Positions 1-13,828 are shown, counted from the stretch's first letter. The stretch is DNA of 64,000 nt from Nymphaea colorata (GCF_008831285.2 NC_045142.1:377001-441000); one strand, 5' to 3'. Numbers and translations: made by a program. Notes: generated from the sequence alone by a model not told the origin.

Positions 1-486
1 CATATATCTTACAAAGATTCAGAAAAAAATTTCCTCTAGTTCAATGCTCACAAGAACTTCATCCTACCTGTGATGATCTCAGAAAACTCTATAGCATATT
101 TCACAATATTAAATCCATTGCATGAAGAGATTCAGTTTTTTTTATTTCAGCATTAGATGATTGAGTATTTATTAGTCAAATCAAATGAGTTCCTCCATGT
201 AGAGAAATAGTTAGAAGTAGCATCTGGAGAGAAAAAAAGAACGTATGTTTGAATGCTGTATTAGAAAATTGAAAGAGATAGGTTTTGTAAAATTATATGA
301 TGATTCAAATGCGGTAGCCAGTAGATGTTACAGTTGGATGCAGTGTCCATATCTTACAACTGTTACTATAAAAGCAACACACTAACTCACATTTAACTAT
401 AGTAAGGATGTTTAGTATACAATCTTAAGTTGCATAAAAGGAAAACAGAAAAGGCATCTGCAGCATAATCCACAAACCTCTGATAC
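1..486 (-). other. Presumed intron of the ZFC3H1-like gene
   Basis: AT-rich sequence following the donor at 486 on the minus strand (a GCAG|GTATCA context). I found no convincing coding exon in it, so it is probably intron leading to exons beyond the window. An alternative donor 11 bases further on (ATCAGAG|GTTTG) is possible. Confidence 0.5.
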
Positions 487-3400
487 CTGCACTTCCATTT
501 TGTGCTGTCTCTGGAAGTGATTGGTTAGAGAATGACGCCTGTATAAAGCTATTACGAGCAGTCCCATTGTTTCCACCATCAAAATTCTCAAAATCAGAAA
601 TACTGTTTGTAGAAGCAGGCCCAATCTGTAGTCTAGAGAATAATTTAGACCTCAGAGACGCTTCAAGAAGAGCATCCTGAATCGGATTTGATAAAGAGTC
701 ATCCAAGTTGTAAATTTGCTGAGGTTCTTTTCCATCCTCATTTGCTGGCCCTACCTCAAGCTTGTTCCCTTCGTCACAGTTCAGTATATATGAAGCACCT
801 TGACCATCAGCTGGAAACATTTGTTCATCTTCATCTAAAGATGTGCATATATTATCTGACTGTGTATGGACAGCATCATGATTAGACTGTGTGTTAGTTC
901 CCTTCACAGCACAAGTGGCTGCATGTAACCGACCTGGAGGATCACCATCTGGGCAACTGGATGGGCTAAAACCTGCATCATGACCTATCTTTTTCTGATT
1001 AGCCAATAAATCGTGATTGGCCACAGATTGATTATTTGACTTTGTGACAGCCAAAGCCTCATAGTCAGCTTGTGTTTGAGCGCATAGATAGGGAAATATA
1101 TTTAAGCCACCACCTGGAAGCTTCACATTCACACTTTTCTGTTTATGCCAACCAGAAGACAACAGTGAATGACCCTCCATCAGAGAAGCTTGAAGCTGAG
1201 CTGATAATAATTCTCTTCTCTGGTAGAGATAAGCACATCTTTCATTTGCATCCATCAATGCCCTTTGTGCTTTACGGTATGCTCTCAAAGCATATCTTTC
1301 TTCCATCTCACATCTTCTCCTCAGCTCCTGTGCTTCTTCCAATTCTTTGTCTTGCCACTCCTCAATCTCCATCAAAGTTTGGAAGTCCATACATACTTGT
1401 CCTGAATCTCCATGTTGAACCTTAAGAGTTTAATAGGTTTCAATCGTGAAGACATGCCTTATATGCATCAAAATAATCATATAGAGCAAAAAGAAAAAAA
1501 AAAGGACTTGTTCTCATAGAAGCATATGGGCTTACATCACAAGTCGCAAGCTTGTTGTCAACATGAGCGGCAGATTGAGTTAAAATATCTTGAGGCGTAT
1601 CTTGAGGATTTTTGCCACCAGGTATACCTTTAGTCTGGTTAAGAGTCAAGACATATTATAATCACCTCAGGGTGATTTCTCTAAGTTCAATTCTAAGAAT
1701 AAGAGAAGCAATATGCAGCTTGCAAATAACTAATAAGACAGTGGACCAAGAACACTAGCAGATGAATTTTTCAACACATTGAAGCAGCTTGTTCTCCACA
1801 AGGAAATGTAGCTAAAGGGAGCATACGCGAGCCAAATAAGCAAGAGTGTGCTACTGCTACCTACTATGATGACACTTGCTCAAGTCATTATCTTGTTTGG
1901 TTTATATGCAATACCCAAGAAGATACATGTGATCTCAGCTTAGCCACTTTATTCAGATCAATATCATATGCATTAACACGAAATGCATTTGAAATGGATC
2001 CAATAATATCAGTATTCAATGAGTTTGAAGGGTATATATGTCATGAATGGTTTATGCGGCAAAACCATGCCTCGTATGTCTAAACAAATTGAGCACTTAC
2101 CAAGAGAATCTCTTCTTTACCTAGGTAAAATTGTTCATCTCTCTGCTCAGTCTTCCATCTCAACTTGACTAGAATCTAGAACCTATTTCATCCTTGACAG
2201 TCACTCAATGGGCTGATGCATGTGAACCCTGGAAATACATGGTTGAGAGAAATAAGCTACAATCCCATCTTTATTTTGTTTATCCACTGATCTCACTTTA
2301 CTAATAATAGCTAGCACTGGTATGACAAATATTTATAATTTTGGTTGACCTATCTCAAAAATGTAAATTTTTATGCACATGCAATCAAACTTAGGTCATT
2401 TAATAAACCCAGCACAGATCAGATCTGTTCTAAGGTCTGAGTACAGATCCTCCCCTGCCACCGCCCTCCCCCCTCGCATCTGGACTTAAATCAGACATCT
2501 TGTCAATGTAAAACTGAAAAATAAGAAACTTAAATCCGATAGAGGTCGGAATTCATATTTTTTCATATAGCCTGGACTGTGTGGTGTGGAGCTGAGCTCT
2601 TCTCACGGTAGATCTTTGGATTTAGAATCTGAGAATCTCAAATCCACCCTTAGACTTTTTTTTGGGTACTTTATCAATAACTTGGTTTATATGCTAACAT
2701 CCCTCACTTAGGAATCATATTTCTTTTGCACGGCCTATCATATGAGGATGAAAGCATGCTAGCATTTTCTCGATGACAGGCGTTAGCAAACATTGGGGAA
2801 ACAAAACCATACAGCCCTTCAATTGAAAATAAGGGTTCATATATTTCATGACAACAAATCAAAGCCATCATAAAAATGATCAACACACACCAGATTAATA
2901 AGGGTGGAGTTATTCACTGCAGACGCCATTCCAACTTCTGCAGTAGATTTGATCATAGAAGAGCAGAAAGCATTATTTGTCTGAAAATGTAGCTTAGGTT
3001 TCTTTGTAGCATGAGCGACAGGCTCAGAATAGAAACTGCTGCAGATGTCATGCCTCTCCTGTTCAAACAGCAAAGCAAAATTACAAGCATCAGATAACAG
3101 ACATTCTACCATTCTTATCTTTTAAGTTGAGAAGTACATCAAGAAACATGGAACCTGCTTATCCTTGCCTCCTTGCCTTCCACCATTGGCGGTATCAGAA
3201 GAAGCACTTCTCTTGTTTCTATAATCTATGTTACCGTTGCCACATTCACTACTTGCAACCAATCCTGTACCCCTTAAAGGATTACTATCCTGTTCTTGCC
3301 TTTCATATCTCAATATAGGTGTCGTAGCAGACATTAACATGCGTTTTGGTCCATCAGATTGAATGGAACTCTCAGACTGCTTATACCCTGCCTGCCTGTT

Positions 3401-5108
3401 CTCTTGTGTTTTAAGAATCGACCTTCTGCCTTCAACTACCAATGATCCACTATTCATTTGTTCATGCATATCAGCCTTAACTACACAAGGATCCTCATCA
3501 GTTGACACTTTTTCCATTGTTTTTGACCCAAAACTGCGTTGTTTTAGTTCACTTTCTCTTGTAGCAATTCTCTGTCTTAAGGTTTCCAACTCATTGTTAT
3601 TTGACTTCTTATCATCCGAAATGCATTCTGGGCTTGCAGAAACCATGTTAGATACACCATGTCCTTGAGACTGAGATGCCCCCTCAACAGAACTTCTCAG
3701 TCCTTTAGAGTTGGCTGCATGGGCTCTTGTTAAGGCTGAAGCAGCCATATTAGGAACCCTCCTTTGATGTGATGTGGATGATTTAACCTGATGCACTGCC
3801 CGTTGCTTAATCTGGTCACTTTGAAATGGTTTAGTCTTATCACTATTTTGGATCTCCTCAGAGTCACTTCCACTGTCATTGTCAGAAAATCTTATCACTA
3901 GATTATCATTATCATTTGATGTCATACGCCTGCCATGATTTCTATGAAAGGTTGACCTAGATGGAATCTGACTTGACTCAGAGCGCCATTGATAACTTTG
4001 TGGCGGAGCTCTACTGATGGATGTTCGCTTGTGCAGGTCACCGGGAACATATTTTCCTGCAAGAATTTGGATAAGACTATATACGACGATCAGAAACATG
4101 ACCAACTCCTCTGGGGTTAGTTTATATAGGAACAAAAGGACATTACTAAAACATTCCTGAGAACAATACCTCTTCTTAATTCTAGAACAGATGAAAACAA
4201 AAGTCATCAAATAAACACAAAAGAGGGTGAACTGCGTCATGTTGAACCCTGCTACATAACGGAGACAAGCAAACGACGAAGCTCGAGTAGTCAAGTCGTA
4301 TGCTACGAAAGCAAAAGTGGGCCAACAGTACATCTTTTGAGCTATGAAGGAAGTAATAACGCCTAAAGAGCTAGAGCAAGACCAACTGCAAATGAATCGG
4401 ATTGTTGTTTTATGCCGTAAAAACCTTTATGCCTGCATTCCAATCATCCTCCCGAGAAATATGGCGCCCTAGAAGATCCGTTCTACTGTGCCAATCCCTA
4501 ATTAGTTCTAGACCTATGACCAGCAACGAGAAAGCTAACTGCAAAACACAATAGAACACTAAAAGCAAATACTGAGCAACAACAACAACATATCAAGAAT
4601 CATTTGCTGCAAATCAAACCTAAATTCGTTAAAAGAACTGGAGAGAAAGGCACGAAGAAAGAAAAAACCACGATTATCCATTACATTCACACCTCTAGAT
4701 GAAGCGGGCCTACGTGGGCCAACAACATTCCGAGTAGATACGCTGGCCGAGTTAGCCTTAGGAACTGCAACCGCGACAGGCTCGACCGACACCGAGGGGG
4801 ATGCAGATGCCAGCTCGGTCGAATTCTGATTATTTTCCTGCAGAAGGACAGGCACCATCAACGATTCAGCGGAAACCGAAACCAAGAGAGAATTAACATA
4901 ACAAATTCAAGAAGAAAACAAATGGAAGGTAAGGAAGGGAAGGGGAGCGAGAGCAAGAGAACGAAACCTTCTCTTCCGAAGAAGAAGAAGAGAGCTCTCC
5001 TTCTTCCCTCACGTTCTCTAGGTTCCTCTTGTCTCTGGACTTAGGGTTTCCGGAAGACGCCATGGACGCGATCACTCTGGCCCGGAGTTCTTCGATCTCC
5101 GAAGACAT
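487..5108 (-). CDS. ZFC3H1-like zinc-finger protein, N-terminal part (gene continues past left edge)
   Basis: Six coding exons read in frame on the minus strand: 4968..5108, 4693..4837, 3155..4056, 2891..3058, 1536..1634 and 487..1420, giving about 796 residues before a phase-1 donor at 486. The start is the ATG at 5108 (protein begins MSSEIEELRARV); the same frame upstream meets a stop with no earlier ATG. Visible are a REEGELSSSSSEE stretch (residues about 34-46), an acidic block NLVIRFSDNDSGSDSEE near 147-163, and a charged coiled coil around 500-560 rich in Glu, Arg and Lys. This layout matches the plant counterpart of ZFC3H1, known in other eukaryotes as a nuclear scaffold linking poly(A) RNA to MTR4 and the exosome. 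The zinc finger and repeats that would prove it should lie off the left edge. The 1.26 kb intron 1635-2890 could hide a further exon. Family assignment is from memory of the family's pattern. Confidence 0.72.
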
Positions 5109-8100
5109 CGCCCCCCCTGCCCTTTCACCTTCCCCTCCACACTTGGACTCTTCCTTCGCTTCGCAAGGAATGGCGCCTTCGACAGAAGCAGGCAATCCTG
5201 AGAGCCTTTCATGCGAGAGCCGACGTTCCAAGAATGCCCTCCTCTAACGTATGAATTACACGAGAGATAAGGCTTCGGCCCTTAGTAACCGAAACCCATC
5301 TGGTACTGACATGCTCCGAATACGGATCGGTTCTGGACAGATTAACCTAACGAGGAAGGAAACCAATGGTTTGGATGAGAAATCTGAAAGCCCTTTTCAT
5401 TTTTGGGCCTACAATTTCAAATGTAGAGAAAAGAAACTTTCCAAATTTTTACTAAAGATTACAGTTTTTACCGAATAAGAGTTCGATTAACCTGAGAAAC
5501 AAAAAAATGTTAATTGCAATTTCTTTTCAATTTACCTTCTATTGAGAATTACAGTTTTTGTGGTTTTTAGCTACTGTTTTTTAGTGAAAGTTTACTTTCT
5601 TTTTATCAAAATTACGATTCTTATTAAAAATTAGAGACGGTGATTTCCACTTAAAATTATTGCAAAAAGTATGCTTTTCCCCTTGCAATAGTGGAGGAGG
5701 TTGGGAGCATGATGGCTTAACAGGTCTTTCCCTGTTGAGGGGAATCGTCCCCAAGAAGGTCATTTCTTTGGTAATTATAGATATTTCTTGCGCAGGACTC
5801 CCCTTAAATGGAAAAAGGACACATTAATTATTTCCTTTTTAAAAGACCAAAAATATCCATTTTACAATGACAAAGCTACCCCTCCCGAGGTCATGTTAAT
5901 GGGGTGAATAAATAAACTGTGAGGAGGGGCTTCAACTCTCACTCAGTACTCCCTTAGGAATCAACGGAATGTGTAAGCTTGGTTGCATTCACATATCACC
6001 TTATTAGACCTTTGCAAGTTTCTTGTGCATTATCTATCGATATGTAGAGAACTTTAGAACATTTATTAACCAGTGTGAGCAGATGCTGTACAATATTGAT
6101 GAGTTAAACAGAACAATCGAGAAGTGATAGAGAAGCAAAGCTTCCATTTCCTAAGAAGCAAGACAACCTTCCTCTTCTATTTCGCATCTTATAGCAGCAG
6201 ATTAGCAGGCACTGTTGTTTAGAGAAGAGAAACATGCTTCCACATTTTGAAATAAAATAGTTTAGGAGAGAAAAGGTTCTTTGAAATGGACCTAGTACTG
6301 GAGATGGCATGAAGCGGGTAGCTTAATCACAGGATTAGATCACCAGACCATGGTATGGACCGCATTAAATTTCAAAACTTCTCCATCTTTTGGAGAAACC
6401 TGGCTTTTTTTTCCACTTGCGTACTGTGCTTCTATAAATGCGAACTATTGACTTGTGGTGACTATAATATCTTGTATAATTTGTTCACACGAATTAGACT
6501 TCTACTCATCTTTCTTCATCTTTCCCATGAGGGTAGGAAAATATCATCTTTGTAAAAACAATTGCTATCATTGATATTTTTTTTCTAATATTGTTACATA
6601 AAGCTAGGCTATACTTCTATGCTTAAAAAAAAAAATCACCAGGTTTCATACTTAATTTGTGTACGTCCACCTATCTTGTAACATTTACACTTGAAAATAT
6701 GAAAATTATGAGCGCCATAATAATGTAATTGATACGGACAATCAAATGGATTCATAAAGTTGGCAAAAAAAATGTGGAGCTGAGGTTCAACTCGATCCCA
6801 GGTAATTACGCATTCAATGCGAGCCAAATCGACCATACTCTCATTAGTGGCCAAACTAGGCTTTCTCATTCTTTTGATATTTGGTTGTTGAAGTGTCTTA
6901 AAACTTTGATATCATGTATAATATCTATAGATTTTTAGTGATTCACATCTAATTCGGCACTGAATTGGCATCCTAGCCAATTCAATTCAGTTTCCAATTT
7001 TCAGAACACTGATAAATATGTCGAACATATCTTGATCAAGCTCCCTTGTTGTCAAATATCAAACAAGAGGACCTGACAACAAGTTCCTCTCCTTTCCCAT
7101 TCTGTAGTCGCAAAGCCAGAAATATTTGAATATGGGGCAAACTTAGAATTTTAATGGGCAGCTAATAATACATAAAACGATATGAGGTCAATATGAAAAT
7201 AAATACATTATGTGTGGGCACTTGCCCACACCAGCCAACATGTGTCTCAACCACTGCCGTCTGTGGCACGTTCTATATGTTGAAACATGTTTGCATATGT
7301 CTGTCTAGCATTTGCATGATCTAACTATACATGCCACTAACTAGGACGAATTTTTCAAAAGCTGACGAAAGGCCACGGCCCGTGCCGTGTTTGAAGGTGC
7401 ATGGAGCTCGTGTCATGCATGAAGAGGATGGTCTAACGTGCCCTCGAGCAATGCATCAACCAACACAGTGTATGTTTGAGACTCGTGTCATCATGCACTG
7501 CCTTCTACTCAAACGTTTCTATACAAAAGGTGAGTGTATCGTTTACGATTCTAAGTTGTTGCTGGTATATCTACATAGAGATAAATACATTTTTTTGCGT
7601 GGAAACAAATGTTTAGATATTGACATCTAGAGTAAAATTTTCCTAGTATTTTAACAATTCTTCTAGCCGCTTGAACAATGTTTCGATAAAATTAATTTTT
7701 TTAATTCGGATATGGATATGCACACTAGATTTTTAAAGTGCTTTATTTAAAATATTTGAACAATAATTTGATTATTTTTTTCATAAAAAATTGAAAATGT
7801 ATTTATTATTGGTTAAAATTCAACGAAATCACCTTCGCAGGAGTAGAACAGCCTCACCTCGTTTAATCAATCGCTTGGAGTTTGTACATTCAAAATTATT
7901 ACAAGATTAAAGATTTTTTTAATACGGGACATTCGTAATAACATTTTTTTTTCTCCTCTTAAAAACTATAACTCTGGTTAGCCAAGTCACTCTAGCCATT
8001 TAATTATTAATTCGGCTTCAAATGAGACCGAATCTAGCTTAAAGATTTTGCTATTTGCTGATCACGAATGTTTTGTTTCCCAGAACCCAACTAATGTACA

Positions 8101-9274
8101 ACCTTAAGTAAAACCAAATAAGTTTGTCAAATAGTTTGCTAATAACCATAAAGTTACTTGGAAAACAAACAAAAAGTAGTTGATTTAAAACTATCAAGTG
8201 GAAAGAAGTAGTACAAGAGTTTTGCCTAACTTACCTTCCGAGTTCACTAAAAAATGCAAAAAGATTCCCACTGATCACAAAGCTCAATCAACTCCATTGA
8301 TTCCAAATTTCAAATAGTGATGGATGCATGTACACCAATTATGTGTTAATACTTACTTAATGCATTTCGAGATCCCTCGGTCGGACCTCAAATCCCCGTG
8401 TTTTGAGATGTAGTGTGAATTTAAGGTCTACGATAAGGGGGGTTGATATTGAAATTCCCAATTTGCTATCCTTGATTTTAGATCCATTTGGACATGGGCA
8501 ATCAATACACAACCTAGAAACATGATGATACTAAAGCTTGGGAAATTAACTACTTTTTTCTTTGATTAGATACTTTAAATATTAAATAATTAATTATTAA
8601 AAATAAAAAAAAGGTCCAATAAAAGTTGTGGGCCATGCATATATACAGCAGTAACACCAATACTGACACTAACGCTGGCCCCAATAATTGACAATAATGC
8701 TATGGACCCTTCTCGATCAATGAAAAAAACAACTTTTTTAAAACGAGTTGAAGGAGGTGGAGAGCTTGGCTGGCTTAATCTCCACCAATCACGAGCCCAC
8801 CGACACGTTTGACCAACGAACTGATCCCCGATTTCATACCTTCGCCAAACACGGGCATTTGGATCTGAAAGAGAAATTATTTTGAACAAAAATCGAAGAC
8901 AGGACGACCCCGCGCCTCAACGTACAACCTCTTTTTCCCTACCTTTTCTCGTTAAAACAATTCCTTTTTAATAAAACATACTTTTAGACAAAATTTGTCA
9001 TATTTTGATGCAGTCATGGATCTCACGTCTTTGAATGAAAACTTGTCCATACAATTTCTCACGGCATTAAATTATATATATGTAAAATGAATCGTTATGA
9101 AAAGGGTAGAGCAGCATGCTTTAACCGTTGAATCACCTGTCAATCATTTAAAACAAATTATTATACTTGTTTTTTAAAATAAATGAAGAAATATATAACA
9201 CGCTTACAAAATAAAAACCTTAAAATATTAAAAAAATACTACAGAAGAATGTGAACCTCGTGCATTGGTCACCG

Positions 9275-9372
9275 AATCAAATCAGTTTACCACCAATTGG
9301 ATTGGAATCAGCGGATTTAAGCAGATTTTTTATAATACTGGTGATAAGTTCGAAACCCGGTGGTACCCACGT
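9275..9372. repeat. Dispersed repeat, copy 1
   Basis: The segment reads CAGTTTACCACCAATTGGAT, then AATCAGCGGATT, then ATAATACTGGTG. A related order (CAGTTTGCCACCAATCCGAT, GTCGGCGGATT, ATAACACTGGTG) occurs near 14816. These look like two diverged fragments of one transposable element family. The class cannot be told from the short pieces. A B-box-like TTCGAAACCC near 9349 is noted but no tRNA folds here. Confidence 0.5.
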
Positions 9373-9769
9373 GAATGGTAAGAGCTTGGAAAGTAAATAA
9401 TATTTATCTTTGATAATGAGATTCTCACGTATAGAGAGAAAGTGATATAATATTAGCTATATTAAATAGTTTAGACCACAACCGGCTTCCTCCTTCCAAA
9501 TATTATATACCAACTCATCGACAATTTCCTACAAATGAATTAACAATCGGCACGATTAAAATAAAGCACCACGCCATGTCGTGCTAGCAACATTTCTTCC
9601 ACAGTTCGTTGTTGTTACTATCCGCTTCGTATTGGCCGATATGGATTGTATCGGTCTAGAGCATAAGCCATAGTTTGACTGTACGATTCTTGCATTATTA
9701 ACTGTACGATTCTTTCATAGTTTAGCAACATTGGAGCTGCAAGAATAAAGTATTCAAGAAGAAAGAAAC

Positions 9770-10130
9770 AGATGATTTTCCTTCAGGCTTGTTAAATTTG
9801 AAAAGAGAAGACATGGGGGCTTAAAGAAAAGAAAGAGGTTATTTTTCTTTTGACAGCACTGGTATTATGTCTCCTGTCCCCTCAAGCTACAAGATTCAAG
9901 TCTTCACGAAGCAAAAGGAAAGAAAGGGATGATTTTGCTTTTGAAATATTTGTATTCTCTCTCCTGTTTCCTCAAGATACAAGGATCAAGTCTTCTAGAG
10001 GTAATGAAAAGAAAGAGATGATCTTCGCTTTCAGCCTTGTAAAGTCTAAAAAAGGAAGGCATAACTAAAGAAAAGAGAGATGATACTGCTTTGAGCCTGA
10101 TAAAGCATAAAAAAGAAAAGAGAGGACATG
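9770..10130. repeat. Imperfect AG-rich tandem repeat
   Basis: A phrase of the type GAAAGAGATGATTTTGCTTT, followed by a CTTGTAAAG-like or CTTGTTAAA-like stretch and an AAAAGAGA run, recurs about four times, near 9767, 9905, 10010 and 10075. Two copies also carry a CCTCAAG(A/C)TACAAG(A/G)(A/T)TCAAGTCTTC block, at about 9881 and 9971. Spacing is uneven (about 65-105 bases) and the copies differ by indels, so this is an old local duplication. Short frames inside it show no coding conservation. Confidence 0.6.
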
Positions 10131-11518
10131 GGTCCCCATTATTGCCTCAATGATCGCTCAACTTGTTGAGAAGTTACTGGGGAGGCTGTCCTGTATGGGG
10201 GCCTGCAAGGGTAGGCAACTTAGATTCCTTCACATTAAATAAGGGCCCATTGAATTAGTGTATGCACTAAAACAAGAATAAGTTTCATTAAACTCAGGGA
10301 AGGTTGTTAAGCCTAAAGAAATGTGCATAGTGGTAAAAATAGACTGTTGTGGCTTAAAGAAACAAGTGACTCTTCCTGTTGACGGGCCTGCACCAAGATT
10401 TTGGCATCTTTTCCCCACAATCATATTCCCGACATCTAATTTTGAGTGGGATGGAGAGACAGAGAGAGAAAGCGAGAGCAAGAAGCCTTTAAAGATGCCT
10501 AGATATCACATCTTGCTTCTTTGTAGAAAATACACCGTACCACACTTCGGGTTTCACTGGCGTGGAAACTCAAAAGCCACATGTTGGTCTGCGATCGCTT
10601 TAACAGCCACACTGATATTGCTGCGGGTACAATTCTTCAGAATTTCAAAACCTTGAGTGCATGTCCCACCACATTTACGTTAATAACAAATTCACGTTTA
10701 CGCAGGCACCAATTACCTTGGGAATTCAAGCTTTCATTTACATGTTACACCATACTGACCATCCATAATAGTTGATATTGCATAAGGGTAAAAATTTCAC
10801 ACCAAAGGTAGAAAAATCCGCACTATAAGTAACAACTAGCAACTGACTTTGCTGCAAGCGTAGAAACTCAGACGCTGAATCATGGGATCAAGGCTCCACA
10901 CGAACCAGAGGCTGCAAAACTCGTTAACTCCATGTAAGGGGAGATGTAACTGTTACCATCTAGGCAAGAAATTCTCATAATTGGAACGAAGTCATTCACA
11001 GCTCCATATGATACTGACCAAAATAAACAAACATTTTATTTCAGTTCTCCTTTCAACCTATTTCCAAGTAAAACAACTGTAATGAACATTTGCTAGGAAA
11101 AACTTGAACACGAAGAGTGGATATGAAAAAGAAAATACAAATTTTGGTGCTACTGGCTTCTTTATCTCACTAAACATAACCAGTTAACAAAAAGCTACGA
11201 TTCTCAAACATTTTATCTTGATATTACAAGATCAACGTAAATATTGAAGAATTATAATGATTAACAAATGAGCATCACAGACCGCAAAAAATATTTGGAA
11301 GAGAATTGCACTATCGTAAGTTATATTCTGAAGGAGGTATAATGATCATCAGGAAATGGAGGTACAATCACTGAAGCCAAAAAGTATGACTGAAGATACC
11401 ATGGACGGCGGGTTGCAGATTGAAAAGCTTCCCAGCTGTAATAGGCATCTCTCAACCTTCAAGCACAGAAACTTGCTTGGGAAATGGTCGAACCATCTCA
11501 AAAACTGTCAGCCAGATT

Positions 11519-13177
11519 TCATGATTGATTTCTCTGTTCATTCTTCCATGAGTTTTTAGCAGCTTCAGCAGACGACTTACTTGAGTCCCCCTCGTTTTTG
11601 GGCTTAGAGAAGAACGGATCCCACTCATGTGGCCCAACGGTTCGTTGCCCATCCTCCAAAAGAGCATATTTCCAACTGATCTCCTCCACATAAGTATCAC
11701 TATCATCACGGCCTTCGATAATATCTTTCCTCAGCTTCGTGACTTTGTCAATTATTGCATCAACAGCAACATCAAACGCATCATGAAGAGTCTCTAGTTT
11801 AGATCGAGGATCAGCATAAACCAATCTAGGTATCAGACTTATGACCTCCTCTCTCATGATTTTCACTTGTTCCGGAGATATTTGAAGTAATCTCTGCTCA
11901 ATGCTGATATTTCTTTTTCTAATATCATCTTCGGGTATAAACACCGAATATTTGGTGAAATTTCTTGGAAGATGCCATGTGTACTGTATGTAAGCGGAAC
12001 CAGGGTGGAAGAAAACAGGGATACACCCTGCCAACATAGAATCAAAGGCCGATCTACGAGTGTAAGAATCACCCTGTGGCTGCAAACAAAACAGTGAACC
12101 TTGGAACATCTGCATGATGCTACTTGGAGAATGACATTTGCTCTCGCCAAAATCGCATTCCAAAAGCTTACACACTTTGGAATTCCGGCATTGATCGATT
12201 ATCTGCCCTCTGATTGATTTCGGATTATCCGGACGAGGGGCCCCAGCAAATGAAAACAGCCATGGCCTCTCCAGTTTCCTCATTCTCTCCTGCCATAAGA
12301 AAACATCAGCATCCTTCGCCGGATGAAAGTAAGTGGGGTATGGAATTCCAAAATCATTCTTATTCCAAGGGCTTGATTCCACAACAAGCATTGACATGTT
12401 CTTCGCTGCAGGAAGAAACAGCAGCTTATTACCCCAATCTCCTTCTCCATCGGTAAGCCTCCTGAAATCCCACGTTATCCTTCCCGCCACAAGGAAATGA
12501 TCCTTACCATCCATCACCTTCCACTCTGGTCTCTTTACCAACCAATCTACCAGTGCTAACGAAGCTGCATCCCTCATCGATATATTATATCCCCACAAGT
12601 AGCGAGCAATATCGAAGCCAGCATAAAAAGGCACAAAGACGGCAGCAGCCAATGAAGAATCGTCAGTCAGGCATTCGTACTGCTTCATCCTATTACTGAA
12701 GATGACATCTACCGCGAATTGATTCGTTGCATACCATCCCGTGTCTGAAAACACACCTTCAACGTTCTCTAGCGGTGGCCCAAGGCCGGCATTGGTCGTG
12801 AATTTACACATGTTTGTCCACAAACTAAGGCTCCGACACTCCTTCAACATATCCTCATTGAATCGAGAAGGGAGCTTGTGAACGTAGACATACCTGCCCC
12901 CGCATGGATCGCTCTTGTTCTCTATCGTCCTCAACGCCCTCATAAACGGATAATTCTTCGGCTTCGAGTTTTTTTTCTCTGCCGCCGCCCCCTTCACTCG
13001 CTGATTCCACACCCCAGATTCAGAACCCTCGCCCCCGAGGATCGAGAAGTGGAAGTAGAAAAGCAGGAGCCAGAAAGAAACAGCGGCGAGTAGCACGAAG
13101 CAGAAACGGATCTGCGACCTCCCGCTCCCCTTCTCCATCGGTTCGCGAGGGACCCCCACCGCGAATCGCCGTCTCAT
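11519..13177 (-). CDS. MUR3: MUR3-like xyloglucan galactosyltransferase (GT47)
   Basis: A single uninterrupted frame of 552 residues. Residues 1-24 form a basic cytosolic tail, 25-47 ([12 protein letters not shown] onward) a single membrane anchor, 48-90 a stem, and from Cys92 ([12 protein letters not shown]) to about 475 an exostosin/GT47 catalytic domain, so this is a type II Golgi protein. Family hallmarks visible are [58 protein letters not shown] and [13 protein letters not shown], and the tail has the WDPFFSKPK end typical of MUR3. Such enzymes add galactose from UDP-galactose to xylosylated positions of the xyloglucan backbone. Plant MUR3 genes are usually intronless, as here; Arabidopsis MUR3 is somewhat longer. 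A second in-frame Met at residue 14 is an alternative start that keeps the anchor. XLT2-type paralogues are close, so linkage specificity is inferred. Confidence 0.9.
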   Translation of the reverse strand: MRRRFAVGVPREPMEKGSGRSQIRFCFVLLAAVSFWLLLFYFHFSILGGEGSESGVWNQRVKGAAAEKKNSKPKNYPFMRALRTIENKSDPCGGRYVYVHKLPSRFNEDMLKECRSLSLWTNMCKFTTNAGLGPPLENVEGVFSDTGWYATNQFAVDVIFSNRMKQYECLTDDSSLAAAVFVPFYAGFDIARYLWGYNISMRDAASLALVDWLVKRPEWKVMDGKDHFLVAGRITWDFRRLTDGEGDWGNKLLFLPAAKNMSMLVVESSPWNKNDFGIPYPTYFHPAKDADVFLWQERMRKLERPWLFSFAGAPRPDNPKSIRGQIIDQCRNSKVCKLLECDFGESKCHSPSSIMQMFQGSLFCLQPQGDSYTRRSAFDSMLAGCIPVFFHPGSAYIQYTWHLPRNFTKYSVFIPEDDIRKRNISIEQRLLQISPEQVKIMREEVISLIPRLVYADPRSKLETLHDAFDVAVDAIIDKVTKLRKDIIEGRDDSDTYVEEISWKYALLEDGQRTVGPHEWDPFFSKPKNEGDSSKSSAEAAKNSWKNEQRNQS

Positions 13178-13820
13178 CAGATCATGAGCGCCCCTCTAAA
13201 CGAAAACCTCGACTTCTCGGCCGCAAAAGCCCCAATTCCGGGAACAACCCCTGCCAATCCGATCTCCCCACCTACAGAAATCCCCCAAAACCCTAACTGT
13301 AGCCCTAATTCTCCCCTTCGCAGATCCTCAAACCCAACAAAAAACTTCATCAACAAACGAAAAATATTCCAAAACTATATCACAATACATCAAAAGCCCA
13401 GATCCTAACCTTATTCTAGAAGTGCCAGCAAAAAAAACAGAAGCGGAAGTCTTGCCTAAATTGATGCGGCTTCGGCGGTGGTCAAAATAGCCCAGCCATC
13501 ATTACTCAGGGTTCCGGAATTCCGCTCCCCTTGAGACAACACGGGAATCCGAACAAGAACGAAAAGGGAAAGAGAAAAAAGCGACTCAAACCCAACCGGC
13601 AAGAGACCAAACAGCGAAGAAAAATTTGTACCTGCGATGGAAAGCGATTGGAATTCGGATGTGAAAATAAGGAAAAGGAATTCCCGGGAATTGTTTTCTC
13701 CAGGGAAAGGGGTTTCCCCACTGTCCAACCAAGAAAGACAAGAGACGACACTATGACTGGCAACTCCCTCTTATAGGAGGCAACGCAGAAGGCTTCCGTC
13801 GGTAGCCGGTGTACAGGTCG

Positions 13821-13828
13821 CCACGTGG
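13821..13828. promoter_or_regulatory. G-box CCACGTGG upstream of the MUR3-like gene
   Basis: A palindromic CCACGTGG lies about 640 bases upstream of the MUR3-like start codon, with a second ACGT core (CAACGTGTCGG) starting at 13840. bZIP and bHLH factors bind such motifs. The surrounding 13780-13930 is GC-rich compared with the flanks. Function is inferred from motif and place only. Confidence 0.4.

Larger units (their letters stand above)
5250..11350. other. Intergenic region without a supported gene
   Basis: About 6 kb between two minus-strand genes. Reading frames are short, lack splice-site support and resemble no family I know. The sequence is AT-rich. It holds a decayed AG-rich tandem repeat near 9770-10130 and a segment near 9275-9372 that is related to one near 14806-14866. 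The part close to 5250-5500 probably includes the promoter of the ZFC3H1-like gene. Confidence 0.6.

Noticed and set aside
1635-2890. A missing exon in the 1.26 kb intron of the ZFC3H1-like gene
   Set aside because: Flanking exons already share phase 0 and no frame with good splice sites stood out; it cannot be ruled out without cDNA.
9340-9372. B-box-like TTCGAAACCC suggesting a tRNA or SINE
   Set aside because: No A box at the right distance and no cloverleaf; it lies in a dispersed repeat fragment.
10321-10656. A 111-residue plus-strand frame in the intergenic region
   Set aside because: No known domain, no splice support, overlaps a minus-strand frame; chance frame.
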